Below, in pieces: positions 1 through 12,710 of a stretch of 64,000 bases of DNA; the stretch's first letter is position 1, and each line of letters starts with the position of its first letter. This DNA is from Hybos culiciformis (lineage: Eukaryota; Arthropoda; Insecta; Diptera; Hybotidae). Made by a program: the position numbers and the translations under genes. The stretch covers positions 1,240,001-1,304,000 of the forward strand of contig OZ023273.1 in the NCBI GenBank assembly GCA_964007475.1, written 5' to 3'. The notes below the pieces were generated by a model. The model did no database searches, was not told where the DNA came from, and saw only the letters and a list, made by a program, of their open reading frames with translations.

Positions 1-1218
1 GATTCATTAAAAAGTACCTAAAAAAGACTTCTTGTTCTAAGCTCTGTCGTCTTTTTGGCGTCAAATTCTTATAATATTCAAACTTTAACTTGTTATACTT
101 TTAATCCCGTTTTCCACCAGCAATGTTAAGTCCCCGATTGTGTCAAGGAAGCGAAGGGGGGCGTAAAATGAATTTTAATCTAAATTTTGTATTCGAATAG
201 AGAGCGATTGTAGAAAAATTAAAAAAAAAAATTCGGAAAATATTGTAAATTTAAAAGTTTGCATACGAGCTCCATACTTCATTTCTGAGCTACTGTTCCG
301 TATTTTTGTTGAAATAATTGTACATATTAAAAATCTGGACTAAAAGTATTTTTTCTTAATTTTGTAAAAATTTAGTTTTATTTTTTTTTTATTTTTTACT
401 GTGCATTGTGTAATGTCTTACATGGGAATAAAGCAAATCCAACTTTTAACAAAATAAGAGATGTTTGCTTTAAAAGATTTTTGAAAGCTTTTAACTTTTA
501 AGGATCATAAATCTTTTTTTAAGGTGGTTTTTTTTTTTTATTATTTTTATGAATAATGTCTTCAGGCAGTTTTATTTCAATTTACACAAATTTTAAATAA
601 ATTTCTTTTTTAAACAAAAATCATCCTACTTTATTTTCAAATAAAAAAATAAAAAAAAAACAACAACTTCCAGTTCCCAGGTATTTCATGTTTTAAATAC
701 GTTAAAATTATTACCAAACATTAAGAAGGAGTTTTCTTCTTATTCTTCTGATATAAAATACATATTTTCCTACATTATTTCAAAAAAAAAAAATTGTTTT
801 TCCTGTTTTCATTGTATTAGAATTAAAAAAAAAAAAAAAACGTGTTATTATTCTTTTAAAATTAGGTGTCAGAAACATTTAATCAAAATTATGTTTTATA
901 TATTAAAGCTTTACAATAAAAATGTAATGTGTGCTGAAAAGTGAAGGTATCTCTTATGATATGTTTGCACAATAAAGAAATTAATGCTAACAATGATGAG
1001 AGTGCAATATACACATAAATATCCAAAATATTTTCATTTCATAAAATTATGTAAATAAAAAAGGAAAAAATTTCAATTTGAAGATCAAGTATGTTTAAAC
1101 TTTTAAATAAAAATTTTGTAATACTCAATATTTTGGTAAAATATATACATAAAACCATATATGTATATGTATTTTTATTTGTATTACCAACAGAATTTTG
1201 ATGTTTAGTACATTATTA
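1..1218. other. AT-rich non-coding
   Basis: Poly(A)/poly(T) runs; one GC-richer patch near 100-170 that I cannot assign. No gene seen. Confidence 0.6.
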
Positions 1219-1220
1219 TA

Positions 1221-1443
1221 TCGTCGGTGGGCCTACAAAAGCCTCTATCGGTAATTTTTACGATTTTTAAACATGATGGTTCTGTTCGTGTTTTCAGATA
1301 GTCAAAATGGTACTGAAATGGTATGGTAAAAAGGATTAAATGAACGGCGTAATTATTTAAATGTACATGGTTCAAAAAGAAACAGTTTTTTGTCTCTCCT
1401 GTAAAATTTATGTTTGAACACCTATGTGTTGGCCTACCGACGA
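1221..1443. mobile_element. small TA-flanked inverted-repeat element (MITE-like)
   Basis: Termini TCGTCGGTGGGCC and GGCCTACCGACGA are inverted (one mismatch) and both are flanked by TA, as expected for Tc1/mariner-type insertion. The interior of about 200 bp holds no ORF of note. The same TCGTCGG terminus recurs at 44209-44417. Confidence 0.5.
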
Positions 1444-4400
1444 TAAGTATTTTATTATATATCTCAAAAGTTCTGTCACATTATATTTAAAAAATCATTT
1501 TTGCACTATTTTCTGCAATTTCAACGAATATTTTTTTCAACGAATATTTGACAGTGCAGCGACCGAATATTTAAAAAAATCAAACTCACACGGCATTTAC
1601 GTCTGCGACGGTGACGGTGACGAAAAAGACAGTAATTTTGTTCCAAACACTCTGGGAAGGCATCAGTAGAATATTATTTAAAATTTTTAAATCACAGAGT
1701 GTAAATGTATCCTTACTTTAAATGTGAAAATATAATACAATATATTTTTCATCAAGTAAACCATAGTCAAAAATGAGATAGTGTGACATACAATATGACT
1801 AGTTAAGTTGACTATTAGTTCTGTATGTAAAAGAGTTGAAAGAAGATTAAAATCAAAAGTTGTTATATACACTAAACTGTATTATTATTCCTCACCTGTG
1901 ACGAGTCTAACAAAGTTTGAGAAAAACTGGAATAATTTATAAAAAAAAATTTAATTTTAAATAATTGAAACAATTTATTTTTTTTTTATGTTTATTTCTT
2001 AATAAAGGGAAAAATTACTTGTATAAATTTTTTTTTTTTTATTACAAAATGCATTAGTTGCAAAAAATAATTAAAACCGCAAACTTGAATTTTTCTTACA
2101 TTAATGAAATTTTTCAAAGCTTTTATGCAAATTAAAAAATTTCCAGAAGCGAAAAATAAAACGAATTTCTTTTTTTTTAATATTTTTTTTTTTTTTCGTT
2201 TTTTTTCTTTTGGTAAATTAGCATTAAAATAAACATTTTATTCTTTGTTTTAAAAAATATTATTATTCCTAAGAATTTCAATGTTTTGTTACTGAAACTT
2301 ATTTTATTTTCTTTTTTTTTCTTTTTTTTTTTATTTGGATGATGATTTTGTTTACATATCTAATTGAATTATTTAAATTTATATATAAAATATTCGTCTT
2401 GCACTTCCTGGATGTAATTTTTTGTTTTTTCGTAATTCTGTTTGCTAAAATTTCAAGAATCTGGAAAAATTATGAATAAATATTATAAGAAGAATATAAG
2501 TATAAAATGAGAGAAAAAAAAAAGTAGAAAATAAAAATTTTATTTTTATTGCACTACGGGTGTAGTTAGTAATGATATTCAGCCGACGATACTATGGAGT
2601 ACGGCCTTACCTCTCGATAATAAACCTTAGTCAAATTAAATAATTTAAAACAACGTTTCAATTAAACGACTTTCGATACTTTGTAGATAACAGATATACC
2701 CGAAGATGTTACAAATACATACACAAATTTTGAGAGTTGAAAGAATTTTGAACACGCTGAAGCTTAAAATAGTTTTGCTGAAAGCTTGACCCTGAAAGCA
2801 TTATATTTGGATATTACAATGTTTACATTTTTTTAAAGGGGACAGATATTGGGTGTAATCAGATTCGAGTTCTAATTCTGAGAGAACTTAAACATAAGCT
2901 GCAATACTTATCAAATGAAATATCTGAATATTATGGCAGTTTTTTAACGGCTTACAAATCAGCATTTTTAAGTCAGAGCTTACTAAATATTATAATGTCA
3001 GAACCGGTGGCGGATTAACACATATTCCTTACTTACAGCGTTTTATATTATTTTTCTATCATAACTTGCCGATCATTATTATTCCAAATATTTTCTGCCC
3101 TACGCTGGACAGAACCCAACGAAACTTTTATATTTTTATCCATTATTATTATATTAAAGGTCTGGTTTTTAATCTGAAAAATAAAACATTTTTGGTATGT
3201 TAATCATCATAATTTATCTCCAATAAGAAGAAAAAATTTGATTTCATGAACTCAGCTTAAAATTATTGGATATAAATTTCCACATTTTTGATGACAAGAA
3301 AATAATAATATTGTAATTCTATTTTTTGTAAGTCAAAAATTAAAACAGTATTATTTTGGGGTTAAGAAAATTTTTTACAATAATAACTTCATTTATATTA
3401 TCGCACGAATTCTATTTTGGACGTGACCTATTCCCATTAAAATTTTATGAAGTGTACTTTATTTCTGGAAAGATGAAAAAATGAAGTTTCTTGTAAAAAT
3501 GAAAACAAAGATATATCTTTTCATTTTTTTTTCTCTAGAAATGAAAATGTTTATTGAGTTTTATTTATTCATATGGAATGAAAAGTAAAAAAAAAAAAAA
3601 TTATTCTGAATTATTCATTCACATCACCCAAATATTTAGAAAAAGGGTTGAAAGTACACTTTTATGGCCAGCCATTAAAAACATTTATTTGAAAGTTTTT
3701 TCTTTTCTAATCAAAAATTAATTGAAAGAATATTTTCAAAAAAAAAAAAAAAAATTATTTTAAATCATTTGAATTTTAATTCCATAAATCTTTGTATCCC
3801 TCAATTTTTATCGAAAAAAAAAAAAAACTTTTATCACTTTTTTTTTATATACTTTATCAACTTTATCAACTGCTTGTTATGCTGTCAACCCATCTGTGAC
3901 TGAGTGTTAATTTATATTAATTTCCAATTTAATTCAAAATCAAGAAGTATAGCACTCGTTTTACTTAAGTTAAAAAAATTTCTTTCGATATTCGTTATTC
4001 TTATAAGCAATACTGAAAAAAGGAATAGAAGTATGTATTAAGTAGGTAAGGTATACATAATATTTTATATTATTTTTAATATTTGATACATATCGTAAAT
4101 AATGTATGAACAAGATTAAATTGTCAGTTGAAATTTTCCAGTTAAAAGAACAATTATTTTGCTCATTCATATCATAAACTAATTATTTCATTAAGTATTA
4201 ACATTATATAAATTATTATTAGGTAATTTAAATTATTAGGTAATTTAAAAATTAAAATTTTAAATATAGAAATTTTTCAAATGCGAATCTTTAAAATTTA
4301 AATTGTGTATTTAAATACAAAATTATTAGAAAAATATTCGACCTGATGTCTGGACTTCGACGATTGTTATATTTCTGTTTGGTATATGATTAAATGATAT

Positions 4401-4603
4401 TAATATAAAATATAGTGAAGGAACCTATAAAGCTCCTAGTTGTGTCCGAGGTATCTTAAAAGTAAAGTATCTCAAATCGAAATGTTGAAGATTTCTTCTA
4501 TATTTTTAATTAAACTTTTTACTTGTATATTTAAAAAATCATGATGATTAATTTCATTTGTAAAATTTAAAATAACATTTTGTATAAGCAAAAACAAAAA
4601 CTA

Positions 4604-4658
4604 AAGTGACATAATGTGACTACTGACATAATGTGACTACAGTGACATAATGACTAAT
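4604..4658. repeat. short tandem repeat, ~18-19 bp unit
   Basis: Nearly three copies of GTGACATAATGTGACTACA-like sequence, the last degenerate. Confidence 0.75.
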
Positions 4659-5570
4659 GTAACATATAATTTAAAACATATAATGTAAAACAAAAGAAAA
4701 GCCGTTCTAAAATAAATGTCTGCCGATTATAATTAGTAGTATTGGTATGTGCCACCGGAAAATTGTTTTTTCTTGTTTTTTGTGTAAAACCAATTGTGCC
4801 ATGTGGTTAAGCGACAATTTCCGGAAAATAATTATAATATAGAATCTTAACTTTTAGATTTTTAGCAAAGATATATATAGGTCTCAATCTCAACATTGAA
4901 AGGAAAATTAATAATTTACTATATAGACAGTAAAAAAAAAAAAAAAATATTTAAAAAACATTTAATAAAATTTTTTTTCAAAAGGAAAAATTATTGAAAA
5001 GTTAAATTTGTTCGGTTAATTTTCTAAAAAGCTATGATAAACTTTTTTTTTTTTTTTTTTGATAAACAAGCTTTTCTTTTAAAATTTTCTTTTTAACTTC
5101 AAGGTTTTTAATTTTTTTTTTTTTTTTTCATTTTATATTATTAGATATTTATTAAAAGAAAAACAACAGTTTTTTTTTTTTCTGGAACAAAAAATACGAT
5201 AAATTTGACAGAAAAAAATAAACCTAATTTTCCTTCCGAGAAAAGGAAGTGATTATCCTTTACACAAAAAAAAACAAATATTTTGCTCTTTATTACTCTA
5301 TTCTTATATTATATATTATTTCATATCTCTAACAATAATTTTTATTTTATATAATATTATATGAGCAGTAATAAATAATGGAAGAAAATTTCGTAAAAAA
5401 AAATTTATAGAAAATATTTTCACATTTTATTTATAACATAGAGAAAAGTCAAAATTATTAAATTTTCTGCCCAAAGCAGGACAAGAAAAAAAGAAAATAT
5501 AAAAAAAAAGAAATTAATCTCTTTCTTTGTGTTTTTAACTTAAATTATTGTACCTATTTTAACAGAAAAA

Positions 5571-5591
5571 TAATAATAATAATAATAATAA
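5571..5591. repeat. (TAA)n microsatellite
   Basis: Seven AAT/TAA units. Confidence 0.8.
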
Positions 5592-6175
5592 AGCAATAAA
5601 TTTCTTATAAAAATTTTTTTCTAAGTTTTTGAAATTTCAAACATCATTTAAAAAAAAAAATTTCCTTTAAATGAAAATTATTTAACTGCCAAGGGCATTG
5701 ATGATAGAGAAATAGATTTCTCTTTAATAATAATAATAATAAAATAACATTTTGTTTTTGTTTATGTTTTGGTTTTTTTTTGTTTTATTATTTTTTTTGA
5801 TGTTGTTGTTTTTTTTCATTTATTATTACAAACAAAATGAGTTTTAAATCAAATTATTATTCTATTTAGTAATTTAATACTACATATATATTTATTATAT
5901 ATTTATGTTTTATATAACGTAGGTTTTATATAACATTTTAGGAAATATTTTATTTTGAAATATGATTGATAACGAAACAATATTTATATATAAATAAAAA
6001 CTTTGTTTTCTTTGTGCAGGGATGACTGTATAGAAGAGCACGAGAATTGAAGTTTTACTAGGTTTTATCATTGATTTAAATTTTTTACATTTAAATAAAA
6101 CTTATTTGGATGATTTCAAAGTGGCAATAATGTCATAATCAAACAAATTATTTCCACTTGGTTGGATAAACTTGG

Positions 6176-6222
6176 AGTGTGTATAGTGTATAGTGTATAG
6201 TGTATAATGTATAGTGAGTATA
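6176..6222. repeat. tandem repeat, 7-bp unit GTGTATA
   Basis: Five to six copies of a GTATAGT heptamer with single-base variants at the 3' end. Confidence 0.85.
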
Positions 6223-6384
6223 GGGAGTCCCAAAATTTATAATTTAAATGAATAATTAACACAAAAACGATGATTTATTATAGAGATACAGAATACAGAT
6301 ATGATATAAAATAAACAGCACCAAAAAAGTAATATACCTTGAACCCTTAACCTCATATGTCATTCACTGACGCGTGGTTATTGT

Positions 6385-6706
6385 GATTTAAAGATGGTGA
6401 TTCTAAGTTTATTATTAATAACTTAAAAGAAGTGCTGTACTGGCAGGAGCAGCATTATAAAGAAACGGCAAGTAAAAAAATAACATAATCTCTCTAACGG
6501 AGATGACAGCTCGGTTGGTAGTAACTTGAGTTCTTTGGCTTGTAGATCAAAAATTATTTCCAAAAAAGAAAGATGAGTTGCGTTTCCAAAAAACCGCGGA
6601 AGTTGAAAAATGATTGCAAAACGACAACCATAAAAGTGTTTTAAGATTGTCTGAACACAATAAAAATCTTACTACCTGGCATATTTTCAGAAACAAAAAG
6701 TCAATT
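6385..6706 (+). pseudogene. decayed coding-like patch, unrecognised (possibly coiled-coil)
   Basis: A GC-richer island in AT-rich DNA that reads as protein in pieces: about 6384-6482 (KEVLYWQEQHYKETASKK), about 6486-6574 (NGDDSSVGSNLSSLACRSK, ending in a lysine run), then after a shift in the A-run about 6568-6706 (DELRFQKTAEVEK, an in-frame stop, LQNDNHKSVLRLSEHNKN). The charged, Leu/Glu/Lys-rich composition is that of a coiled coil. Frameshifts and stops rule out an intact exon. I do not recognise the parent protein; a degraded processed copy or transposon ORF are both possible. Confidence 0.35.
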
Positions 6707-8950
6707 TTAATTATAATTTCCTTTTAACTCACATAATATTAAACACTAAAATATTGCAACAATAACTTTTAAATCTATGTAAGAAAGTCTATATATAAGT
6801 TTTGACCTTAATTAAATAACATAATATTAAACTCATTAACCTTTTATTGTGTAAACTTTAAGAAAATATTCTAAAAGTTATTTCATTTGACGTGCAAAAG
6901 CTATATGAATAAACTTCAATTCTATAATAAATTGGAAATTATCCAAATAAAAAAAAAAAAAATGTTTTTATATAACCAAGAAACCCACATAACTAAATAT
7001 TGTTAATGCTGGGTGCTTTCTTCTCCACCTTCTCTGCATTGCGGTATCATCTAACAGAATTCATTACATAATTAATTACTGGGGTTTTTTTTTTATTTTT
7101 CTTGTTCTTGTTTTAAGTATATATTATTTTGAAAACCAAGTAATTCATCTTATAAAATGAAGACGATTTCTTAGAAATCGATTAAATCCTTATAGACGTG
7201 ATACGAATTTTATTTTCTTATCTCTATAAAATTTTTTGTTTTTGTTTTCTTAGTCAGTCAGGATTTAAAAAAAAAAAAAATTAAAATGATTTGTGGTTGG
7301 TATTAATAATTGTTAAAAACAGTGTCGAATCCAAAATAAAACCATATAAATGTTTTTTAAAACGGATTTGGTATGTAAAATGCGTTTTAGGTTTTCGCGA
7401 AAAACGGAAAGGAAATTGTGGTGAATAAAATTAAATTTTCCCAACTTAATAAAGTTGTTAGAACTGAGTGTAGAGTACTCACCTGTTGTTTTTAAAATTG
7501 GTTTTCTCTGTCTGCAAGTTGGAACAACAAAATCAAATTTTAGTTTAAGTAAACTTTAATATAAAGAGCTGGACAGATAGGGAAGAAGTAGGAGCTACTA
7601 TGAGCACAAAATAGATGAGGTAGCACAGAGTCATGTCAAATTAACGTTAATAATACTTTATGTCTTAAAAAAATAAGCACATTATGTCAATTGACATTAT
7701 TACCAGTTTGTTTTTTAATTTAAAATGAACATTTATCGATTATGTCCTTTTAATCTTTGACTTTAAGTCAACTGATTTTATATAGCATATAATACATTGA
7801 GGTTATATTCGCTGCATGTGACAAGATGGCAACCCATTCTTTATCAGTGCTACGTCATACTAACAAAATCATCTCACCTTCACAACAAATGACAATTGGT
7901 TGTTATTTCTCTTGAAAATTAAATGCATACGATATAATTATATAAATTATATATTCCTAAGTGTACATATTATCCATGCTTCCTACAAAATGTATCTCAA
8001 ATAATTAGAATAAGTAAAAATGCAGTAGAAAGCTAATACTATAATTTAATTATATGTATATCTACTAGATACCTAGTTTATTTTTTAGCTTTGCATGTCA
8101 GCTGTCTTTCACAGCTCTTTTATATACTTTTAATAAAATTTTAATTAAAATTTATAAACTTCAAAATTTTATTTTTTTTTACAAAAAATTTATTGTTATT
8201 CATGTTTATTCGGGCAGTTTTTTATTAAAAAAAAAATAAAATAAAAATTAAATTTTGATTAAGTAATATTTGAAAAAAAAAAAAAAAAAATAAAAATAAA
8301 TAAAAATTACCCAAGAAAATAACCCAGGGTGTAGTGCAGATATACTGTGCGCTAAAATTATGTTATTTTTAAATTTTTTTACAACAATTTATATATAACA
8401 AAATGAAATCAAGTGAAAATTAAACATGCCAGAGGTTTTAATATAAAAATTCATTTTAATTATATATAATATGTATATACATATATTTAACAATACTGCA
8501 TGTGATGTTAATTAGTAAAAAATATTCATATAAAATTATCATGTAAAATGTTTAAAAAAATAAATAAATTTTTTTTTTTTTAATAAAGTATAGAAGCTTT
8601 AAATTAAATATATAAAACATTCATGAGTCTGATATATATATTTAAATATAAGGCGAAAATTTAAATTGATTATTATATTTATATATAATATAATTAAAAT
8701 TCTATAATTTTCATTAATCTATGACTTATAATTTTCAAAATAAGACAAAAAATTAATACTTAAAATGTTAATTAATAATATATAGCTTTCTTTTACTTTT
8801 TAAATTTAATATCATGGACGAACAAATTCTAATTAAGTATCTTGGATTTTCTTTCATACAAGCATATTCAGAAAAAAAGGTTGACTTCTTTATTTTTATG
8901 AAAATCTATTTTCAAAATAACTATAACTAAATAGTATACTGCAAATTTTG

Positions 8951-8954
<4 letters not shown>

Positions 8955-8991
<37 letters not shown>
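8955..8991. repeat. (AT)n microsatellite
   Basis: About 18 uninterrupted AT units. Confidence 0.95.
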
Positions 8992-8993
<2 letters not shown>

Positions 8994-11223
8994 AAAAATT
9001 GGATAAATTCAAAGTGAATTCAGATAATTTTTTCTCTAGTTTCTCTGTTTTTTTTTTTTTTTGTAGAAAGCATTAAAGAAATATTTTCAAAAAAAAAAAA
9101 TAAAAAAAAAATATGTGTTGAAATTTGTTTTAATAATTTATTTCTGAACCAGATGTGCTTGACAACTCGATCGGTTTCACAATTTTTTATTCATTTTCTT
9201 TTTCTATATATCTTTCGCCAATATAATTTCTAAAAAAATTTTCTACATACAAATATATATTTTCCTTTTTTTTCTTTTTTTTTTTCAAATATCTAAAAGA
9301 TTATTATATCGGAAAAAAAAAGAAGAAACCCGATATAGAGTGAGACTAGCAATGAAAATGAAAATTGTTCCAATATGTAATAATTTATTAACCATGATGT
9401 ATAAATCCAATAAAATCGTGTAACAAAATTGTGTAGTATCCTTTTAAATATATATATATATACGAGTATATTTTTTTTCAAATCAAATGGACTGGACAAG
9501 ACTTTTAACAAATTGATGATTCAATATAAATTGGCTTTATAAGCCAAGTTAGTTAAATTTTAATTATTCTTGTTGTGAGGCCTAATGTAAAACTTTGTTT
9601 AGCTCAATCACATAGCAAAAAATCATTAACATTTTGATATATCAATATAGTTTTTATAGTATTATAGCTACGATGAGAAAAAATTACAATATTTTAATTC
9701 TAACTTTTGTAGAATTATTATTACTATTATTAATTTCACTATCAATTGTTTGAAAGGTATATAGTTGACTAGTATACTGCACATATCTCACTGAAATAAA
9801 TTATTTTGAACTAGCATTTTAATTTATCTTTCATTCATTATTTTCTATTCTAATTAAATTCTAATTTGTAAATTGTAATGTAATAATCTAACAGTTCATT
9901 CTAGATTATTTACTTATAAGATTATTCTGTAAGCACTCGTTAGCACACAAGAAAAGTTTCCCTAAACTTTCAGTTTTTTGTTTTTGCAATGTTCTAAAAT
10001 AAATAAAAACAAAAAAAAAATTGTATTCGGGAGGATCTTAAAGAAGATAAAAATATATTAAGATTATTAAGTTAAAATCACGTATTAGAAATATTTTTGG
10101 GTATATCAATATTATAAATATAAGTTAATAAAATTTATCGGAATCTGTCTTTATATTTTTTATTTTTTATTTTTTTTTTTCAAGAAAATAGAAATTGTCT
10201 GCAGTAAGGATTAACACTCAATAAGTCAATAAAATTAAATGTAAAATTTTTATATATATTTGATATATTTATATATATCAAATTCAGTTAAAAATATGAT
10301 GTTTCTAAAATATTCGCATAGTTATAATAAAAGTGTACATCTGGTAACGAAAGTTTTGTTTGAATTAACTATCACTATGAATATTATGAATATTATGTTT
10401 GTTCAAAGATTTTAGATAATTAAGATATTGATATAATTTAAAACTGATCCGAAAGATCATAAGCAATGATTCCTGCATCAATAATACAAGGGAATATACG
10501 TTCAGGGAAATGTAAGGATTTGGATTAGTATTGGGAACATTATTTATCATCATTTCTTTACATTTTTGCGCTCATCATATTTTTATCCATTCATTATTAA
10601 GATTAATAGGCATCTCAGTGGCTATAGTTTAGTCGGTGGTCATAATTGATTACAAAAACCTAAGCGATGCAGAAATATATATAATTTATATAATTAACAT
10701 TCCAGCATTACACTATATATAGTTATAATAATGATTATGAATTTTATAGAATATTCATATAAAATATTTACATTACATTATGTTCGTAATACTTTTCATT
10801 AAAATTTAAAGTTCTTAAACGATTAGTTCATATTATAATGTGGTATTTATACTAAATTATGTTTTAATTTTTCAACTAATTAAATCAGAATTAGCATATT
10901 TATTCATTTAATGTTGTTATGTACCTACTATAGTTTAAGTAGTTTTAAAATAAAACAAACTAAAAATTGAACAAAAAAAAAAAAATTTAAAGGATAAAGT
11001 CGACTAAAAAAAAACCTTTTCAAAATCTACTGTTGATAAATTAAGTGGTTAAGCTATTTTATTTTCCCATTTATAAAATATTTAAATGCTAATTTCCCGA
11101 AAAAAAAGTATGTTTGTACTGAATAAAAATAACAAAATAATAAAAAGGTGAATCAAATTTTGATTTTGAAAGGAATATACATTCAAATGAAAATACTTTG
11201 ATGTCTGAATGTGAAACCACATA

Positions 11224-11256
11224 TAATAATAATAATAATAATAACAATAATAATCA
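11224..11256. repeat. (AAT)n microsatellite, interrupted
   Basis: About eleven units with an AAC interruption. Confidence 0.8.
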
Positions 11257-12579
11257 TAATGAGGATAACAACTATCATGATGGTATATCCTCAATTTTAT
11301 TGCAGATTTAGCGGTTTTATTATTTCTGCACATTAGTTGCACCACAATTTTGTTGATTTTTTTTTAAGTCTTTATCATAAAAAAAAATTCTCTTAATAGA
11401 ATTTTCATTTTCATTAGGCATAATTTTAATTGTTGAGGTATATAAATACATTAACTTCATATTTTTACATAAATGCACGAATATTTTGCCAATCGAAAAA
11501 ATACCACTGAAAACAACTTGACCAAAGCAAACATTATCAAACTGCAAAAATAACATTGTTCAATACAAGAAAATGTCTATAGAAAAAAAGGAACAATTAA
11601 CTATGAAATCTTGTTTGTTGAGAGTTTTCTTGAATTGGAATTATAAGAGTTAAGGGTTAAGATATAAGTTTACGTTTTGTAAATACATAAATGTACAGCT
11701 GATTATAAAAGAAACAACTCAAAAACATAAAGATTTTGAGTTTTATATATTAAACGTAAATACTTGATTTTTTCTTCCTTATGCAAACAGATTTTAAGCA
11801 CTCTGATCGCATAATCAAACAAATCAGACAAATTTCACTTAAAAATTATTCTTCACTCCTTCTATATAATAAATAATGTAAAACTTAATATGCAAAATTT
11901 CTTAAACGACTGAAAATGGTTCTTTATTTTAAACTTTATAATTTTGAACTTAACGTTGAAAGAAGTTCAAAAATTTATTGATATTGTAATTTGATGTACA
12001 ACTATTTAAGATATTTGAACTAAACATATATATTTTGTTTAAATATCACCTGATTCAGTAACTAACTCATGTTAAAAATAAATCCCTAATTTCAACAAAT
12101 TTTCTTTTTAAGTTTATTATCTTTTGGAGCAATTTGTTTTTTTTTTTTTTTTTACTTTAAACTTAAAAAATTTTAGAATTAAGGACCAACTTTTTTTTTG
12201 AAAATTGCATGAATAATATTGTAAATTAAAATTTATAAATAAACAAGAAAACAAATAAAATATTTTTCTTAATTGCATAATGCCACAAAATCAAGAATTA
12301 CAAGAATTTAAATAAACATCCATGATATGTGAATTTTCTTTGAAACTTCCAAAGAAATTTATATTTTTATATTGCAGGCTTATTGCTTGTGACATACAAT
12401 TGTAAGCTTATGTTGATTTTTATGTTTATAGAGCAATTTACAAATAGTCTGCAAGCCAAAATATTTTCTGTATAACTTTTTGCATTGCTAACCTTTAATA
12501 TTTTAAATAATATTCTTTTCTGATGCATTTTTAGATTAGCGCATAATTATTAAAATTAATATTTGATGATTGATCTGAC

Positions 12580-12710
12580 GGCCAACGATGTAGTGGTATT
12601 GCCTTTGTCCTATGGCATGTTCGGTCGTGGGTTCGATTCCCACCTCGAAATGGAATTTGTTTCTCAATTTGTCTCACTTTAATTAAGTGTTTGTTTTGTT
12701 TTAAAAAAAA
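12580..12710 (+). mobile_element. tRNA-derived SINE-like element
   Basis: A near-perfect pol III B box GGTTCGATTCC (12630-12640) sits in a T-arm with a 5-bp stem (GTGGG/CCCAC). An A-box-like TAGTGGTA lies about 32 nt upstream. The acceptor stem cannot pair and the anticodon arm is a 4-bp stem with a 10-nt loop, so this is not a working tRNA. A non-tRNA segment follows and ends in a short A-run (12703-12710). This is the layout of a tRNA-headed SINE. A lone decayed tRNA is the alternative. Confidence 0.55.

Larger units (their letters stand above)
1446..6384. other. AT-rich non-coding
   Basis: Homopolymer runs and short tandem repeats. The 81-codon frame at 1424-1669 starts in the end of the small inverted-repeat element and has no recognisable domain. 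No gene supported. Confidence 0.55.
6707..12579. other. AT-rich non-coding
   Basis: Microsatellites and homopolymers; open frames are short and low-complexity. No gene supported. Confidence 0.55.

Noticed and set aside
12580..12652. Functional tRNA gene
   Set aside because: The acceptor stem does not pair and the anticodon arm has only a 4-bp stem with a 10-nt loop.
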